Source: Nostoc sp. CHAB 5715
GTDB lineage: Bacteria > Cyanobacteriota > Cyanobacteriia > Cyanobacteriales > Nostocaceae
NCBI RefSeq assembly: GCF_020829685.1
Contig: NZ_JAIVFR010000089.1
Span: 1 to 11,873 of the forward strand
Direction of reading: 5' to 3'
DNA length: 11,873 bases
The position numbers were made by a program, and so were the translations under genes. How positions within the stretch are numbered: position 1 is the stretch's first letter; every line of letters begins with the position of its first letter. The notes below the pieces were generated by a model. It worked only from the letters and a program-made list of their open reading frames with translations. It had not been told where the DNA came from and ran no database searches. Positions 1 through 6,431 of this stretch are shown here, piece by piece.

Positions 1-38
1 GGAATCATATTTGATTTTTGAAATTATTTGCGTAGTCC

Positions 39-69
39 GGGAGTGGGGAGTAGGGAGTAGGGAATAGGG
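39..69. repeat. Heptamer tandem repeat (GGGAGTA type)
   Basis: Four consecutive seven-base units (GGGAGTG, GGGAGTA, GGGAGTA, GGGAATA) followed by GGG. This matches the short tandemly repeated repetitive (STRR) sequences known from heterocyst-forming cyanobacteria. It lies in non-coding DNA upstream of the ion channel gene. No function can be read from it. Confidence 0.8.
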
Positions 70-130
70 CTGTAGGGTTTTCGAGTTGTACGGAATTTTT
101 TCATAAATCAAATCGTAGTCCTATATAATC

Positions 131-165
131 ACAAATGACAAAGGACAAATGACCAAGGACGACCA
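131..165. repeat. Heptamer tandem repeat (ACAAATG type)
   Basis: Five imperfect seven-base units: ACAAATG, ACAAAGG, ACAAATG, ACCAAGG, ACGACCA. It is an STRR of a different sequence from the one at 39-69 but closely related to the AATGACA array at 3184-3211. Apart from these two arrays, bases 1-291 hold only A+T-rich DNA and no gene that I can see. Confidence 0.75.
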
Positions 166-291
166 TAACAAAAATTTTCACAACTCAAATAGGATTGCTA
201 TATATAAGCTAGGGTTAACATAAGGATAATGATTAATAATATCCTATTTCTAATGCTATAAGTGGGAATTAGGATTAGTTAATGGTCGAAT

Positions 292-1083
292 ATGTTACTG
301 AGCAGACAAGAAACAGAATTTTACTTAAAAGACCTGGAAACACCATTAGGTAAAGCGATTAATTTAACACTTGCCGCTATGGTGCTAGTATCATCAGGAA
401 TTTTTGTGGCAGAAACTTATAATATTCCTGATTCTGTGCGGTTTCAATTGCATTTAGTCGATAGTGCGATCGTCATCATCTTCGCGGTGGAATATTCACT
501 CCGTCTGTGGAGTGCAGAAAACAAAATTAAGTATATTTTTAGCTTTTATTCGATTATTGACTTAATGGCAATTTTACCATTCTTTCTAGGAATGGTGGAT
601 ATCAGCTTTATCCGCCTCCTGCGATGGTTTCGGATTTTACGATTAATCAGATTTATCGATAGGAAATTTTTATTCGCCACTATCAGCACCGAAGATGGGG
701 TGATTTTTGCGCGAATATTATTTACATTATTTGCAATTGTTTTTATTTATTCTGGCTTAATTTATCAAGTTGAGCATCCGGTTAATCCTGAAAATTACGG
801 TACGTTTTTGGATGCATTCTATTTCTCTGTTGTCACAATGACAACTGTAGGGTTTGGCGATGTTATTCCAATTTCGGAATTAGGGCGCTTGCTAACAGTA
901 CTGATGATTTTTACAGGAATTGCCCTGATTCCTTGGCAAGTGGGAGATTTAATTAAACGAGTTGTGAAAACTGCTAATCAGGTAGAAACAGTTTGTTCAG
1001 GTTGTGGTTTGGCTTTCCATGAGGTAGATGCTGGGTTTTGTAAAAGGTGCGGGACTAAGTTGCCTAGTCGTAGGGTTGATTGA
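292..1083 (+). CDS. Voltage-gated-type K+ channel with C-terminal zinc ribbon
   Basis: This 263-residue protein has the full plan of a six-helix cation channel of the inner (or thylakoid) membrane. Hydrophobic segments lie near residues 22-41, 52-73, 82-101, 137-160 and 196-217. The S4 helix has Arg at every third position (108, 111, 114, 117, 120), a voltage-sensor pattern. The pore loop carries the filter TVGFGD at 185-190, the Phe variant of the K+ signature TVGYGD. After S6 comes a soluble tail with a Cys4 zinc ribbon (C235/C238 and C250/C253). ATG 292 is the only ATG near the start of this frame, because a stop lies at 280-282. An AGGA motif is better spaced for an ATG at 282 in another frame, but that frame closes after 23 codons. 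The gene stands alone, with 168 bp to the next gene. K+ selectivity is inferred from the filter, and the role of the ribbon is unknown. Confidence 0.9.
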   Translation: MLLSRQETEFYLKDLETPLGKAINLTLAAMVLVSSGIFVAETYNIPDSVRFQLHLVDSAIVIIFAVEYSLRLWSAENKIKYIFSFYSIIDLMAILPFFLGMVDISFIRLLRWFRILRLIRFIDRKFLFATISTEDGVIFARILFTLFAIVFIYSGLIYQVEHPVNPENYGTFLDAFYFSVVTMTTVGFGDVIPISELGRLLTVLMIFTGIALIPWQVGDLIKRVVKTANQVETVCSGCGLAFHEVDAGFCKRCGTKLPSRRVD

Positions 1084-1236
1084 GAGAGTTAAGTGGTGGC
1101 GCTGACGGAGCATAAATTTTAGTGTGTGCTACAATGTTGTGGTAAAGTAAATGACAAACCTGAGAAAGCCAAATGTTCTAAAAAACGCTGCAAACATTGA
1201 GTCATTTAATTTCTCGTATTTTCAGTAATTCCCTAA

Positions 1237-1243
1237 AAAGGAG
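1237..1243 (+). promoter_or_regulatory. Shine-Dalgarno site of the TIGR04222 gene
   Basis: AAAGGAG lies eight bases ahead of ATG 1252 and fixes that start. In the 168-bp gap upstream there is a TACAAT at 1130-1135 that could be a -10 box, but I see no convincing -35 at the right distance. Confidence 0.7.
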
Positions 1244-1251
1244 TAAAGGCA

Positions 1252-2346
1252 ATGAATGCATTACTGCATAATCCAATTGCAGATATGTATGGGCCAGACT
1301 TTTTGTTGTTTTATTGCTTTGTCATTGCGATCGCATTTGTAGCCTGCTGGTTGCTAGTCCAAGATCCAACCAAAAACCAGCCTCTACCGTTAATTCCTGC
1401 TGAACCAGATCCCTACGAAATCGCTTACTTGCGTTCCCAAGAAACAGGAATCGCCAATGTAGTATTATTTGACTTGATTGTTCGGGGTTATTTGCAAGTC
1501 AGTGAACAATCCATCAGCCAAGTACCAAATCATCCTGATGTATCTCACCTAGAGCCAATAGAGCGTGAGGTATTTGATAAATTCTCTTCTTCTTCCACAG
1601 CTAAAACATCTGTTTGGTTGGCAACCGAGAGTATCCAGTCATACAGCAATGCTTATGAAGAAAAACTACAAAATGAGCAATTGTTGTATGCTTCCCAGTG
1701 GCAAGAACGGAATATCAAAGTTGGCTTGATTGGAGCGATGATTATTTTCAGCTTGGGGGGCTATAAGCTGCTCATTGCCTTGGGTAAGGGGCGCTATAAC
1801 GCAGGTTTCTTAATCACTATTGGTGTATTGTCGATTATCTTTTTGCTGTGGTTTGTCAGTAGACGTACACATCTCAGTCATCGAGGAAAAATGTATCTGC
1901 AACAACTTCAAGAAACATTTACCCGATTGCAGCAGAAGGCAAAGTATGACATCCCTTCTGTATTTGACTACAACTTACTGGTGGCGCTATTTGGCGTTGA
2001 GGCGCTGACTGGAACCTCTTATGACTCCTACTACAAAGCGTTTTTTCCGCCTACATTTTCTAGAAGAGTTACCACAGTAGAAAGCTCATCTAGTAGCTTA
2101 TGCGGTAGCAATTCATGCAGTAGCTCCTCATGCAGTAGCCCCTCATACAATAGTAGTTCTCGCAGTAGTAGTTCTGGCACTAGCTCCTCATGCAGTACTA
2201 GTTCTGGCTGTAACTCCTCATGCAGTAGTAGTTCTGACAGTGGCTCCTCATGCAGTAGTAGTTCTGACAGTGGCTCCTCATGCAGTAGCTCCTCATGCGG
2301 TGGTGGTTGCGGTGGTGGTTGCGGTGGTGGTTGTGGAGGAGGTTAA
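1252..2346 (+). CDS. TIGR04222-type membrane protein with Ser/Cys/Gly-rich tail
   Basis: The 364-residue protein has one N-terminal membrane helix (about 17-36), the TIGR04222-like stretch DPYEIAYLRSQETGIANVVL beginning at residue 53, two further helices (about 157-176 and 185-202), and a conserved-looking segment up to ~265. The last 85 residues are low complexity: Ser-rich blocks with Cys at 284, 289, 294, 314, 320, 324, 334 and 344, then Cys at 349, 353, 357 and 361 spaced by three Gly and ending in GGG. That makes 12 Cys in the tail. Such tails are typical of TIGR04222 members. A DUF692/MNIO gene starts five bases downstream. MNIO enzymes modify Cys-containing peptides, so the tail may be an enzyme substrate; this is inference. 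No biochemical role for the membrane domain is known to me. Confidence 0.8.
   Translation: MNALLHNPIADMYGPDFLLFYCFVIAIAFVACWLLVQDPTKNQPLPLIPAEPDPYEIAYLRSQETGIANVVLFDLIVRGYLQVSEQSISQVPNHPDVSHLEPIEREVFDKFSSSSTAKTSVWLATESIQSYSNAYEEKLQNEQLLYASQWQERNIKVGLIGAMIIFSLGGYKLLIALGKGRYNAGFLITIGVLSIIFLLWFVSRRTHLSHRGKMYLQQLQETFTRLQQKAKYDIPSVFDYNLLVALFGVEALTGTSYDSYYKAFFPPTFSRRVTTVESSSSSLCGSNSCSSSSCSSPSYNSSSRSSSSGTSSSCSTSSGCNSSCSSSSDSGSSCSSSSDSGSSCSSSSCGGGCGGGCGGGCGGG
2221..2280 (+). repeat. Perfect 30-bp tandem duplication in the Ser/Cys tail
   Basis: Bases 2221-2250 and 2251-2280 are identical 30-mers coding for a ten-residue Cys/Ser/Asp/Gly unit. The surrounding tail is built from decayed versions of the same motifs (repeated CTCCTCATGCAGTAG), so the tail evolves by in-frame slippage. 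Confidence 0.85.
2335..2342 (+). promoter_or_regulatory. Shine-Dalgarno site for the DUF692 gene, inside the Gly codons
   Basis: GGAGGAGG is formed by the last Gly codons of the TIGR04222 gene and ends nine bases ahead of ATG 2352. It decides the start of the DUF692 gene, since the longer upstream extension of that frame reads Trp/Arg-rich nonsense through the Gly/Cys repeat, and it suggests translational coupling. Confidence 0.7.
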
Positions 2347-2351
2347 GAGCA

Positions 2352-2576
2352 ATGCTTTCTCATCTCCCTAGTTTAGGCGTGGGGTTGGGTTTTCGAGAAC
2401 CGTTTAAAAGCGATCTGTTTCTCAACCGTCAGCAGGTTGACTTTTTGGAAATTGTTGCTGAACACTATCTAGATGCATCTTGGCAAAAACAGCAGGAGTT
2501 AGAACTGCTTGCTGCTCTGACATTCGCTGCGGCTTCTTGGACATCACTAACAGTAGTAATTTGCTTATCTCGATAA
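2352..2576 (+). pseudogene. DUF692/MNIO family gene, truncated after ~55 codons
   Basis: The first ~55 residues match the N-terminus of DUF692 proteins, the multinuclear non-haem iron oxidative enzymes (MbnB/TglH relatives) that modify ribosomal peptides: a GVGLGFR opening, then the conserved QVDFLEIVAEHYLD block at 28-41. Family members are about 270-300 residues, so roughly four fifths, including most metal ligands, is missing. From about base 2510 the frame runs into the antisense of the adaptor gene, and residues ~55-74 up to the stop at 2576 are foreign. The start at 2352 follows from the Shine-Dalgarno site at 2335-2342. It would have formed an operon with the TIGR04222 gene. No catalytic activity is expected from this fragment. 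Confidence 0.75.
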
Positions 2577-3046
2577 TCCCGCTTGCGACTGCTCAATTGG
2601 GCTTCAGCCCCCGCAACCGCACGCTTGGTGCTGTCAGTTTGGGCTACAACTTGGTTATTAAGAGCATGAATCTGAGCGTCGATTTGAACCAGTTGTAATT
2701 TGATTTGCCTAATACTATTTTCTAGTTGACTCTTCTTGGTTTGCAGGCGGGAGTCGTCAATAGTAGCGATCGCATCTCCTGTTTTGACAACCTGATTCTC
2801 TTTCGCAAAAATCCGCACAACTGGGCCTTCCGTAGCAGCCTGAACCAGCCGCAATTCACCCGCCGGACGCAGATTTGCCTGTGCTTGAACGGTGACTTTG
2901 TATTTAGCTACAGAGGCGACGGCAATTGCTATTGTTACAGTAACCAATGCGATCGCGCCGCCAATAGTAGTGCAATTACCAAGTGGTGGAAGAAAATCGT
3001 TTTCTTCAACTTGGGGTAGCAAGACAGAATTCGATTGACTAACCAT
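2465..3046 (-). pseudogene. HlyD-family export adaptor, 3' end lost
   Basis: This is the N-terminal part of a periplasmic adaptor (membrane fusion) protein for a peptide/protein ABC exporter. It has a cytoplasmic N-terminus, one membrane helix (about 27-47), a first half of the biotinyl-lipoyl-like beta domain (about 50-100, with LRPAGELRLVQAATEGPV and KTGDAIATIDDSRL), and the start of a long Gln/Ala-rich coiled coil (about 100-179). After EAAANVRAA at ~179 the frame enters antisense DUF692 sequence and stops at 2465. Adaptors of this kind usually have several hundred residues, so the rest of the coiled coil, the second lipoyl half and the C-terminal beta domains are gone. It follows the exporter gene after a 221-bp gap filled by a MITE-like element. 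As it stands it should not bridge to an outer-membrane channel. Confidence 0.8.
2510..2518. other. Rearrangement junction between two truncated genes
   Basis: To the left, the plus strand codes for DUF692; to the right, the minus strand codes for the adaptor. Both homologies stop in the same few bases (TGCTGCTC at 2510-2517), which could belong to either gene and so look like a microhomology. Neither missing half occurs elsewhere in the window. A true inversion/deletion end and an assembly chimera are both possible. Confidence 0.65.
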
Positions 3047-3078
3047 AATAAATTGAAGTAAAGATGATTTTTGATTTT

Positions 3079-3175
3079 AATAGGACTTACGCAAACTCTA
3101 CGATTCTTGGCGTTCTTGGCGTTCTTGGCGGTTCGATAAATTAAGCTTTTTAGCACTTTTTGCGTAAGTCCTATT
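3079..3175. mobile_element. MITE-like element with 17-bp perfect terminal repeats
   Basis: AATAGGACTTACGCAAA at 3079-3095 is the exact reverse complement of bases 3159-3175. Between the arms lies a nine-base tandem repeat (ATTCTTGGC at 3103-3111, then GTTCTTGGC at 3112-3120 and 3121-3129). There is no coding capacity. It sits between the exporter and adaptor genes, so it could attenuate or redirect their transcription. Confidence 0.7.
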
Positions 3176-3183
3176 TAATTAAG

Positions 3184-3211
3184 AATGACAAATGACGAAT
3201 GACAAATGACA
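3184..3211. repeat. AATGACA heptamer repeat, four copies
   Basis: AATGACA, AATGACG, AATGACA, AATGACA lie directly beside the MITE-like element and downstream of the exporter stop codon. It is an STRR related to the array at 131-165. Confidence 0.8.
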
Positions 3212-3267
3212 AATTAGTAATTATTTGGTCGAAAAGCAATCCAAAATCTCAAACAAAGAAGATGGTA

Positions 3268-5484
3268 TTAACTAATGGCGGCGTATTTGCCATTAGCATG
3301 ACCGGAAGATTTCACCAGTAAACTCGGAGTTGATAACCGAACATCGTCTAAGAAGCCCAAGTGTTCGCCAGCAATTTGGCGCAATTCATCTGGAGAACCT
3401 TGGATTTGCAAACGTCCTTTCTCTAGTAATACAATCCAATCGGCTCGCTCAATGACTTTGGGGCGGTGACTAATTAAAATTGTGGTTTTGCCTTGGCGAT
3501 AGGTAAGCAGTCGATCTAGTACTTCAGCTTCACTCACCGGATCGAGAGCGCCAGTGGATTCATCTAAAATCAGTATAGGTGGGTTAGTAATTATCGCTCT
3601 GGCGATCGCTAATCTCTGCCGTTGCCCACCAGAAAGATTAGCTCCAAATTCTCCTAAGACGGTATGATACTTGTCAGGTAATTCGCTAATGAATTCATCA
3701 GCTCCTGCAATGTGGCAAGCTGTGACAATTTGTTCAAAAGTCACGTCAGGATAGCTGAAGTGGAAGTTATCAACGATTGAACGACTCCAAAAGTGCGGGT
3801 CTTGCGGTACTAACACTACCTGCTGTCGCAGACATTCAACAGATAAGTCTTGTCTGTTATAGATACCATAACGGATATTGCCTGACTGTAGAGAATATAA
3901 ACCAGCAATCAATTTGGCTAGAGTACTTTTACCACAACCAGATTTACCAATTAAAGCAATAACTTTACCACCAGGGATAGTCAACGAAAAATCTTGCAAC
4001 AGGTCAACTCTACCAGCATGGTGGAAGTTAACTTGAGTGCAGATAATATTTGCATCAGTGAAAATTTCTGCCCAAGGTCTTTTCTGTTCGTTTGAGTCTT
4101 CTGGGGTAGCGTCAATCACTTCTGCCATCCGTTGGATAACAATTTGGGCAGTAATAAACTCATCTGCTAACCCGATTACTGAAGCCAGAAAACCAAGAAA
4201 GTTGCCACTCATGCCGTTAAAGGCTAGTAGCTGACCTATGGATAATGTTCCATTAATTACTAGATAGCTGCCTAACCAAAGTAAGCCTATATTAGTTATA
4301 GTTGAAAGAATATTAGTGAATGTGCTGCTGTAGAGTTCCAATTTCATCGTACTCCAACCCAAGTTAGCGAGGCGACCATAATTGGTTTGATACTCTTGCC
4401 AAGCTTGCGGGGTTGCTTGGGTGGTTTTGAGTACTTGAACGCCGCGAAAGGTTTCTACCAAAAAGCCTTGGTTTTCAGTACCCAAAACAATAAGTTTACG
4501 GGTTTTCTGGCGCAAGGCGGGCAGGAAAAGCAGATTAACCAAAGTAACGATGACAAATGCGAGTATAGAAGCCAGAGTCAGTTGCCAACTCAAGAACAGC
4601 ATAAAGCTCAAGGAAACTAGAGCAATAAAAAATTGGCTAGGTAAACCAAGGACAATCTGCGAAACTAACGCATTGATCGCATTAATATCGCCAATTCGGC
4701 TGACGACTTCCCCACTACGATGTCCTTCAAAGTAAGATAAAGGCAAGTGTAAAAGTTTTCGACCATAATCCAGCAGCAGTCCTAATTGTAAGCGCTGACC
4801 GAAGTGACCGATGAGGTGAGACTGTACCAAACCAATTGCACTTTTAAACAAGTTCATGGCAATTACCCCAATTGCCACGGTAGTTAATAGTTGAGTATCT
4901 CCCCGCACTAGCACATCATCAGTCAAGAGTTGCATCATCAAGGGATAAGCCAGAGACAAAAGTCCGATGACAATATTGATGGCGATCGCCTGACCCAAAA
5001 CGAAGCGATAGGGCCAAACACGCTTAAGATAGCGCCCAAAGCCAGTCATTTTGTCATCCGGCTGCTCGTAAAAACGGGTATCGTCTGGCAGCAATAGCAG
5101 CATAATCCCATTGCTCCAACCCTCAACTAATTCCTTACGGCTGAGATAGCGGATACCAACGCTAGGATCGCAAATCACATATTTGTTTCCTTTTTGCCCG
5201 TATAAAACTACCCAGTGGTAACCTTTCCAATGTATAATTGCGGGCATTGGAGCTTTATCTAAACTGTCGATCAATTGAGCAGAAGCTTTGACTTGGCGGA
5301 CATTAAATCCTAAAGCTTCTGCACCTCGATTCAAACCAAGCAGGGTAGTACCTCGTGACCCCGTGCCTACCGCTTCTCGTACCCGCCCCAGAGTTAAAGT
5401 GCGTCCGTAATGTTTGGCAATAGTTGCAAGGCAGGCAGCGCCGCAATCTTCTTCACTATGTTGGAGAACAACCTGGTATTTCAT
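3268..5484 (-). CDS. C39 peptidase-containing ABC exporter (PCAT/bacteriocin type)
   Basis: The 738-residue inner-membrane protein cleaves leader peptides and exports the product. Residues 1-133 are a C39 cysteine peptidase with Gln8, Cys14 (in EEDCGAAC), His90 (HWKGYHWVVL) and Asp106 (CDPSVG) all present. Residues ~160-450 form the six-helix ABC transmembrane domain. The ATPase domain follows: Walker A GKSGCGKST at 513-521, Q-loop Gln561, signature LSGGQ at 617-621, Walker B ILILDE at 637-642 and switch His673. Length and order are normal for peptidase-containing exporters, and no key residue is missing. The double-glycine precursor gene lies 399 bp upstream on the same strand and the adaptor gene 221 bp downstream, so this looks like one secretion locus. 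The ATG at 5484 starts directly at the peptidase domain, as is usual. Confidence 0.95.
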   Translation of the reverse strand: MKYQVVLQHSEEDCGAACLATIAKHYGRTLTLGRVREAVGTGSRGTTLLGLNRGAEALGFNVRQVKASAQLIDSLDKAPMPAIIHWKGYHWVVLYGQKGNKYVICDPSVGIRYLSRKELVEGWSNGIMLLLLPDDTRFYEQPDDKMTGFGRYLKRVWPYRFVLGQAIAINIVIGLLSLAYPLMMQLLTDDVLVRGDTQLLTTVAIGVIAMNLFKSAIGLVQSHLIGHFGQRLQLGLLLDYGRKLLHLPLSYFEGHRSGEVVSRIGDINAINALVSQIVLGLPSQFFIALVSLSFMLFLSWQLTLASILAFVIVTLVNLLFLPALRQKTRKLIVLGTENQGFLVETFRGVQVLKTTQATPQAWQEYQTNYGRLANLGWSTMKLELYSSTFTNILSTITNIGLLWLGSYLVINGTLSIGQLLAFNGMSGNFLGFLASVIGLADEFITAQIVIQRMAEVIDATPEDSNEQKRPWAEIFTDANIICTQVNFHHAGRVDLLQDFSLTIPGGKVIALIGKSGCGKSTLAKLIAGLYSLQSGNIRYGIYNRQDLSVECLRQQVVLVPQDPHFWSRSIVDNFHFSYPDVTFEQIVTACHIAGADEFISELPDKYHTVLGEFGANLSGGQRQRLAIARAIITNPPILILDESTGALDPVSEAEVLDRLLTYRQGKTTILISHRPKVIERADWIVLLEKGRLQIQGSPDELRQIAGEHLGFLDDVRLSTPSLLVKSSGHANGKYAAIS

Positions 5485-5600
5485 AAAAAATTCGGGGATT
5501 ACTTGGTTAGACCGTGTGCGACTTGATTCTCATCCTGTTCGCGTACTCTTACGCTCAAATCTTGCTAGTTTATTTGTGCTATGTTCATTTAAATGAAAAA

Positions 5601-5628
5601 GTAGGAGCGAAAACGACCTCGCCCCTAC
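5601..5628. repeat. Small hairpin repeat (GTAGGAGCGA / TCGCCCCTAC)
   Basis: Arms 5601-5610 and 5619-5628 pair with a single mismatch around an eight-base loop. The sequence resembles the small dispersed hairpins common between genes in Nostoc-like genomes. It could terminate or protect a transcript, but no U-tract follows it on either strand. Confidence 0.55.
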
Positions 5629-5648
5629 GAACTACAAGAAAAGAGTGA

Positions 5649-5815
5649 GGTGCATCCCAGTTTTTATTTTGCTCTTGAGAATAACTGTCATTGCGAGGAG
5701 GAACGACGAAGCAATCTCATGGACTCGTTTTGAAGAGAAGAATTTTGCGATTGCTTCGTTCCTCTCTTCGAGACGCTACGCGAACGCAATGACATGTAAA
5801 AAAGTGGGATGCTCC
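5649..5815. mobile_element. Nested MITE-like element with interrupted inner stem
   Basis: The outer arms GGTGCATCCCAGTTTTT (5649-5665) and bases 5799-5815 are complementary with two mismatches. Inside is a second inverted repeat: the left arm starts at TGTCATTGCGAG (5686) and runs to about 5716; the right arm is GATTGCTTCGTTCCTC (5749-5764) plus GCAATGACA (5786-5794). The right arm is split by 21 bases (5765-5785) containing GAGACGCTACGCGAAC, itself a familiar dispersed cyanobacterial repeat. This implies successive insertions. A solitary copy of the outer arm lies at 9643-9656. Confidence 0.65.
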
Positions 5816-5883
5816 CAAAAGAGTGTTACTCAGCTAAAAGCTTATGTGAGAGCATTCTTTTCTGTTTTAAGTTTTTCAGGATT

Positions 5884-6234
5884 CTAGTAGGGGTAGTATT
5901 CAGGTACAGGTTCTGCCGACTCCCAGTTGTTGTTAGCGTAACCTTTGAAGTTACCTTTTGTGCCTGCTTTTAGAACGTATGGTTTACCTTTGCGATATTC
6001 ATCAGCGTAAACATACCAATCTTTGTCACCTGTTACCTCGTACCAAGATGCTTTATTGTTAAAGCTGCCAAAACTGTCATATTTGCCTAATATCTTGAGC
6101 TGATCTCCTGTATTAAAAGGATAGTCAGAAAGGAATAGGGCACCACCACTAACAGTAGCAGCAGCTTCGTGGTCAAGGTCTTGCACTAATTCGATGCTAT
6201 AGAGGTGTTGAGTTTGGTTGTTGATGTGAGACAT
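5884..6234 (-). CDS. Double-glycine-leader secreted protein, beta/gamma-crystallin-like
   Basis: The 116-residue product starts with a 31-residue leader whose end, SIELVQDLDHEAAATVSGG, has the acidic/hydrophobic pattern and the Gly30-Gly31 site recognised by C39 exporters. The predicted mature part (32-116, 85 residues) has no Cys and is rich in Tyr, Trp, Gly, Lys and Asp. It can be read as two Greek-key units: LFLSDYPFNTGDQLKILGKY from residue 33, and WYVYADEYRKGKPYVLKAG from about residue 72, each with an aromatic/Gly pattern like beta/gamma-crystallin motifs. The fold call is by eye and is moderate. AAGGAT (6247-6242), seven bases ahead of the ATG, supports this start. No modification enzyme is adjacent, so the exported product is probably unmodified. 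Its role (toxin, matrix or signalling protein) cannot be read from the sequence. Confidence 0.75.
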   Translation of the reverse strand: MSHINNQTQHLYSIELVQDLDHEAAATVSGGALFLSDYPFNTGDQLKILGKYDSFGSFNNKASWYEVTGDKDWYVYADEYRKGKPYVLKAGTKGNFKGYANNNWESAEPVPEYYPY

Positions 6235-6365
6235 TATTTTTATCCTTAGTTAATTGAGAGAGGTTAATAAGTTGAGTCTGTGCAGCACTGGCGTTTTAGG
6301 TGTTCGCCTTCACTTCACTCTTTTAGAATAGATAAATTTGATTAGATGCACATCGTCAAGTTAGG

Positions 6366-6397
6366 AAATTGACTTTCCAATTTTGGAAAGTGAATTT
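6366..6397. promoter_or_regulatory. Inverted repeat upstream of the precursor gene, possible operator
   Basis: ACTTTCCAA (6372-6380) and TTGGAAAGT (6383-6391) are perfect arms around TT. After one mismatch (G6371/G6392) the pairing continues with AAATT and AATTT, giving 15-base arms. It lies 132 bases upstream of the precursor ATG. It could be a regulator's binding site or a transcript hairpin; no regulator gene is nearby. Confidence 0.45.
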
Positions 6398-6431
6398 CAG
6401 AAGATAACTAAAACTTCTGGCGTTGCTGATT

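Larger units (their letters stand above)
5485..5883. other. Repeat-filled gap between exporter and precursor genes
   Basis: No gene is visible in these 399 bases. They hold a perfect 14-bp palindrome TTCATTTAAATGAA (5584-5597), a hairpin (5601-5628) and a nested inverted-repeat element (5649-5815). The ~100 bases just upstream of the exporter (5485-5583) show no recognisable promoter. Confidence 0.6.

Noticed and set aside
2295..2351. Longer start (2295) for the DUF692 gene
   Set aside because: The extra 19 residues are Trp/Arg repeats produced by reading the Gly/Cys codons out of frame; the strong Shine-Dalgarno site suits ATG 2352.
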